Part shown: in pieces, positions 61,396 to 64,000 of the stretch
How the letters are laid out: each line of letters opens with the position of its first letter
How positions within the stretch are numbered: position 1 is the first letter of the stretch
Assembly (NCBI GenBank): GCA_913020445.1
Contig: CAJWAR010000017.1
Location: forward strand, 1 to 64,000
DNA length: 64,000 nt
Direction of reading: 5' to 3'
DNA from: an uncultured Rhodospirillaceae bacterium
GTDB lineage: Bacteria; Pseudomonadota; Alphaproteobacteria; Rhodospirillales; UBA2165
Notes under the pieces: generated by a model
Told to the model about the DNA's origin: nothing
What the model saw: the letters and a program-made list of their open reading frames with translations, nothing else
Databases searched by the model: none
Translations under genes and position numbers: made by a program

Positions 61396-61526
61396 AAATA
61401 AACTCGGGATCACACATAAAATCTATGAAAATTATACTCCATTACTCATTCATAAAGAGCAAGTGAAAAGAAAAGATCGAAAAATTATTTCAATTTTTCA
61501 ATAGGTTATATCATTGTTTTGGTCAA

Positions 61527-62318
61527 TTAGGATTTATACCAATTTGGTGAGCGTTTATCGAGGAAGGCTGAAAATCCTTCGATTCCTTCCGGTGTATCGC
61601 GACCGCCGGCACTGATCGAAGCAAGACGGTCAGCCAGCGCATCATCGAGCGGCGTTCTGGCTATTTCATTGATAAGTATCTTGGTATCGCTGACCGCTTT
61701 GGGTGCGCTGTGTAAAATGGCATCGATCACGGGTGCGACGGCTTCATCCAGTCCGCCAACCGGACAAATTTCATGGATCAATCCGATTCGTTTCGCTTCA
61801 TGCACATCAAAAGTCTCTGCTGTTAAGGTATAGCGTCTGGCGTGGCGCACCCCGATGGCGCTGATGACTTGCGGCAAGATCGGCGCCGGCGTTATCCCCA
61901 TGCGCACCTCGGTGATGGCGAACCTAGCATCTTCAGAAGCAATGGCGATATCGCATCCGGCGACATAGCCTACGCCACCGCCAAAACAGGCATTTTGAAC
62001 CAGCGCGATGGTCGGTATCGGCAGAGTGAAGAGCTTTCGCATGGCCCCCGTGCCTAAATCGGCGGCGTGTTTTTTTTCGGCCTCACTGGCGACGGCCAAC
62101 TCCTTAAACCAGTTTATATCGGCCCCGGCGGAAAAGTGTTTTCCAGCGCCTCTAAAGACAATTGCGCGGACACTGTTATCCGCTTCAACCTCTGCCAACG
62201 TGGCCGCTAAACTGGTGAGTAATTCTTCATTATAGCCATTGAAAACGGCCGGTCGATTGAGAGTTATCGAAGCTATTCCATCTTTATTTATATATTTTAA
62301 AACAACAGGTTCTGACAT
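61527..62318 (-). CDS. Enoyl-CoA hydratase/isomerase family protein
   Basis: 263 residues. Crotonase features: GAGKHFSAGADINWF (CoA/oxyanion loop), NACFGGGVGYVAGCDIAIA and ITEVRMGITPA. The latter retains the Glu matching E164, but the Glu normally at GGGCE is Gly here. This GGGVG form is typical of methylglutaconyl- or similar branched-acyl-CoA hydratases (LiuC/AtuE type), so classic beta-oxidation is less likely. Runs with 62341, 62958 and the thiolase on the minus strand. Confidence 0.85.
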   Translation of the reverse strand: MSEPVVLKYINKDGIASITLNRPAVFNGYNEELLTSLAATLAEVEADNSVRAIVFRGAGKHFSAGADINWFKELAVASEAEKKHAADLGTGAMRKLFTLPIPTIALVQNACFGGGVGYVAGCDIAIASEDARFAITEVRMGITPAPILPQVISAIGVRHARRYTLTAETFDVHEAKRIGLIHEICPVGGLDEAVAPVIDAILHSAPKAVSDTKILINEIARTPLDDALADRLASISAGGRDTPEGIEGFSAFLDKRSPNWYKS

Positions 62319-62340
62319 TTAATTAACCTTATTTACTAAC

Positions 62341-62943
62341 TTACCAGCCGCCCTTTTCCAGCCACAAATCAATCATTTCCAGGCGGTCATTGCCCCAAAA
62401 CGGTTCACTGCCAATAAAGAAAAAAGGCGATCCGCAAACGTTCCGTTCAATGGCGCCCGCCGTGACATCTTTGAGCTTTTGTTTGTAATTTTCATCGTCC
62501 ATCGCTGCGAGACAGGCGTCACCATCCAAGCCGAGCCCTGCAGCCACACCGGCGACAACTTCCTTCGGCCGGATATCAATGCCTTTGGCAAAATATTCCT
62601 GATAGGCGGCAAGCGCGAATTTCTTGGCAAGCGCCACATCTTGATCATTAATCCAGTAAAAAGCCCGCCCAACCGCTTGGGTGGCAATCGGAAATTTTTC
62701 CGGCAGGGTCCACGGTACATCGTAGAGCCTGGCGACACGTGCCAGATCATGACTTGAGTAATCCCACTTAAGCGCCTGATCCTTCAGAGGTCTTTGGCCA
62801 TTCACTTGAAACATCGCGCCCAATAAAAAGGGCTGCCAGATTACTTCTCTGCCGTGCTTATCCCCTAGCCCCTCAATGCGATGCGCCGCGACATAGGCGT
62901 AGGGTGAGGAGAAATCGAAAAGAAACTCAATTGGGTCAGCCAT
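62341..62943 (-). CDS. 2-hydroxychromene-2-carboxylate isomerase-like (kappa GST/DsbA fold)
   Basis: 200 residues from ATG 62943 (MADPIEFLFDF; GGGGAAT upstream). FDFSSPYAYVAAHRIEGL with Ser at the glutathione-activating position, VIWQPFLLGAMF, KAALAYQEYFAKG-like and VCGSPFFFIGSEPFWGNDRL. Glutathione-dependent isomerase in aromatic degradation, or general thiol transferase. In this row with acyl-CoA enzymes it may act on an intermediate of an aromatic or branched pathway (inference). Confidence 0.87.
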   Translation of the reverse strand: MADPIEFLFDFSSPYAYVAAHRIEGLGDKHGREVIWQPFLLGAMFQVNGQRPLKDQALKWDYSSHDLARVARLYDVPWTLPEKFPIATQAVGRAFYWINDQDVALAKKFALAAYQEYFAKGIDIRPKEVVAGVAAGLGLDGDACLAAMDDENYKQKLKDVTAGAIERNVCGSPFFFIGSEPFWGNDRLEMIDLWLEKGGW

Positions 62944-62957
62944 ATCGATGTATTCCC

Positions 62958-63641
62958 CTACCAATCAATTGATGAGCCGTTATAACTGAAAATATTGCCC
63001 GCATCGGCTGGCGTTAATTTATCGATGATAGAACGCATTCCAGTGACACTATCGGCCGGATCTACGGCTGCATTGGGCCCACCCATATCCGTCCTTGCCC
63101 AGCCCGGGTGTATAACCACAGTGGTAATACCCCGCCCTGCCAAATCAACTGACATTGATTTGTTTATGGCATTGAGAGCTGCTTTCGTTGACCGGTAGAT
63201 GTATTGCTCGCCCTCGGTGTTTTCACCAATACTGCCGAGACGGCTGGTAAGCGAAACAATAAGTTTCTTATCTGAATTGGCAACCTGTTCAACAAAACAT
63301 TCCGCCATTTTGAGCGGTGCTTGGGTATTCACTCGAAAAACTTCAGACCAATCTTCATAGTCGGTCTCACCGAAAGCGGCCGCGCGCGAGCCAGGGAGTC
63401 CTGCATTATTCAATAGCAGATCGATCTTCTCGGCATGTAATATTCGGGAAACTGTTTCGATTGCCAAAAAGTCAGACACATCCAACGGCAGCACCTGTAT
63501 CTCACCAGCCACAGCATTAAGTTCCGTTGCGCTTTGAGGATCTCGGCAGGTTGCAAGAACCTGCCAGCCAGCAGCAGCATATTGACGGGCGAATTCAAGG
63601 CCAAGCCCCCGATTAGCACCGGTTATGAGAACTGTCGGCAT
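62958..63641 (-). CDS. Short-chain dehydrogenase/reductase
   Basis: 227 residues from ATG 63641 (MPTVLITGANRGLGLEFA), with GGGGGA upstream; the longer frame to 63758 covers the thiolase end. NAD(P) loop TGANRGLG, NNAG, LTSRLGSIGENTEGEQY and catalytic YRSTK (about 146-150). Closest in style to C-factor/carbonyl-reductase SDRs. Likely NADPH-dependent carbonyl reduction. Fourteen bases before the isomerase gene. Confidence 0.9.
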   Translation of the reverse strand: MPTVLITGANRGLGLEFARQYAAAGWQVLATCRDPQSATELNAVAGEIQVLPLDVSDFLAIETVSRILHAEKIDLLLNNAGLPGSRAAAFGETDYEDWSEVFRVNTQAPLKMAECFVEQVANSDKKLIVSLTSRLGSIGENTEGEQYIYRSTKAALNAINKSMSVDLAGRGITTVVIHPGWARTDMGGPNAAVDPADSVTGMRSIIDKLTPADAGNIFSYNGSSIDW

Positions 63642-63663
63642 TTTTATTCCCCCATTAAATAGT

Positions 63664-64000
63664 CTAGTTAATACGTTCGATCGCGATCGCCGTGCCCTCA
63701 CCACCACCAATGCAAAGCGAGGCGATGCCTTTGGTTTTATCGTATTTTTCCAGCGCATTCAAAAGCGTCACGATTATACGCGCGCCCGACGCGCCGACTG
63801 GATGACCCAGCGCACAAGCGCCACCATGAACATTCACTTTATCATGCGAAATACCTAAATCCTGCATCGCCGCCATGGTAACCACGGCGAAGGCTTCGTT
63901 GATCTCGTATAAATCAACGTCATCCTTATCCCAGCCGGTTTTATCGAGCACTTTTTTAATGGCGCCAATCGGCGCTGTCGTAAACCATTCAGGTTCCTGC
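63664..64000 (-). CDS. Thiolase (acetyl-CoA acetyltransferase), C-terminal part
   Basis: The frame enters from the right edge, so only the C-terminal 112 residues are visible. It holds LYEINEAFAVV, the catalytic His in GGACALGHPVGASGARI, and the second catalytic Cys in LCIGGGEGTAIAIE. This is the biosynthetic/degradative thiolase family. First of the four acyl-CoA genes. Confidence 0.95.
   Translation of the reverse strand, partial: QEPEWFTTAPIGAIKKVLDKTGWDKDDVDLYEINEAFAVVTMAAMQDLGISHDKVNVHGGACALGHPVGASGARIIVTLLNALEKYDKTKGIASLCIGGGEGTAIAIERIN

Noticed and set aside
1-64000. CRISPR arrays, tRNA, rRNA, prophage or IS elements
   Set aside because: None seen on either strand; the only repeats are those listed.

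Overview
The window looks like chromosomal DNA of a free-living, probably marine, alphaproteobacterium of moderate GC. This rests on lineage-typical genes and gene orders: aat next to DUF2155, an MlaD-type gene and an NDUFA12-type complex I gene; clpS-clpA; a DUF1489 protein; a fused ThiS-ThiG; a B12-dependent ribonucleotide reductase; a Tim14-like membrane J-protein; and many secondary transporters for organic acids (two tripartite tricarboxylate (TTT) systems, one TRAP system, one DASS carrier and several orphan binding proteins). No rRNA, tRNA, CRISPR array, prophage or insertion sequence was seen.

Layout. 1-4751 (minus): alpha/beta hydrolase, TTT transporter (tctC-like with a Tat signal, tctB, tctA) and a cut-off LVIVD-type protein. 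4915-7910 (minus): TPR/GT41-type glycosyltransferase and thiS-thiG fusion. 8082-11136: aroQ and aat, then DUF2155, two MCE/MlaD paralogues and an NDUFA12 homologue. 11300-16928 (plus): a second TPR-glycosyltransferase and nrdJ, whose promoter carries two DnaA boxes and a tandem pair of NrdR boxes. 16929-17460: three copies of a TCCTCCCTGGTGAAC-hairpin-T-tract module that also reads in frame as a repeated peptide; this is the most unusual element. 17460-20105: RidA-like, VOC, FemAB-like and membrane proteins. 20127-20707: a GxxExxY nuclease-fold cassette bracketed by two near-identical terminators. 20732-23768 (minus): TRAP transporter. 24182-25554: cysteine-form deiodinase-like protein and OsmC. 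25619-32068: TctE/TctD-like two-component system divergent from a binding protein and a second tctCBA set. 32291-38939: orphan binding protein, UroD-like protein, GAF protein, RidA, flavin oxidase, MOSC, and a DUF427-adenylate cyclase fusion. 39022-41765 (minus): clpS-clpA. 41946-45117: lipoprotein, D,D-carboxypeptidase with SPOR domain, small SpoIIAA-like protein, and a second GxxExxY cassette broken by one stop codon. 45156-48792 (minus): galU-ugd-pgm for UDP-glucuronate. 48923-53022 (minus): HEGTH metallopeptidase-like protein, Tim14-like J-protein, VWA and DUF3179 proteins. 53150-56968 (plus): LhgO-like oxidase, GH114-like protein, UbiD. 56984-61395 (minus): two paralogous micro-proteins, Hpt protein, two sister CheY-like regulators, DASS carrier and DUF1489. 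61527-64000 (minus): enoyl-CoA hydratase, 2-hydroxychromene-2-carboxylate isomerase-like protein, SDR and a cut-off thiolase.

How the parts fit. Aat and ClpS/ClpA together give the bacterial N-degron route. The TTT and TRAP operons share a palindromic site (TCTTATAYAAGACT), suggesting a common regulator. The second TTT operon has an 11-bp-spaced direct repeat expected of an OmpR-type regulator such as the divergently encoded TctD homologue. nrdJ appears to be under both NrdR (nucleotide sensing) and DnaA (replication) control. All functions are from sequence reading alone; no searches or folding programs were run.
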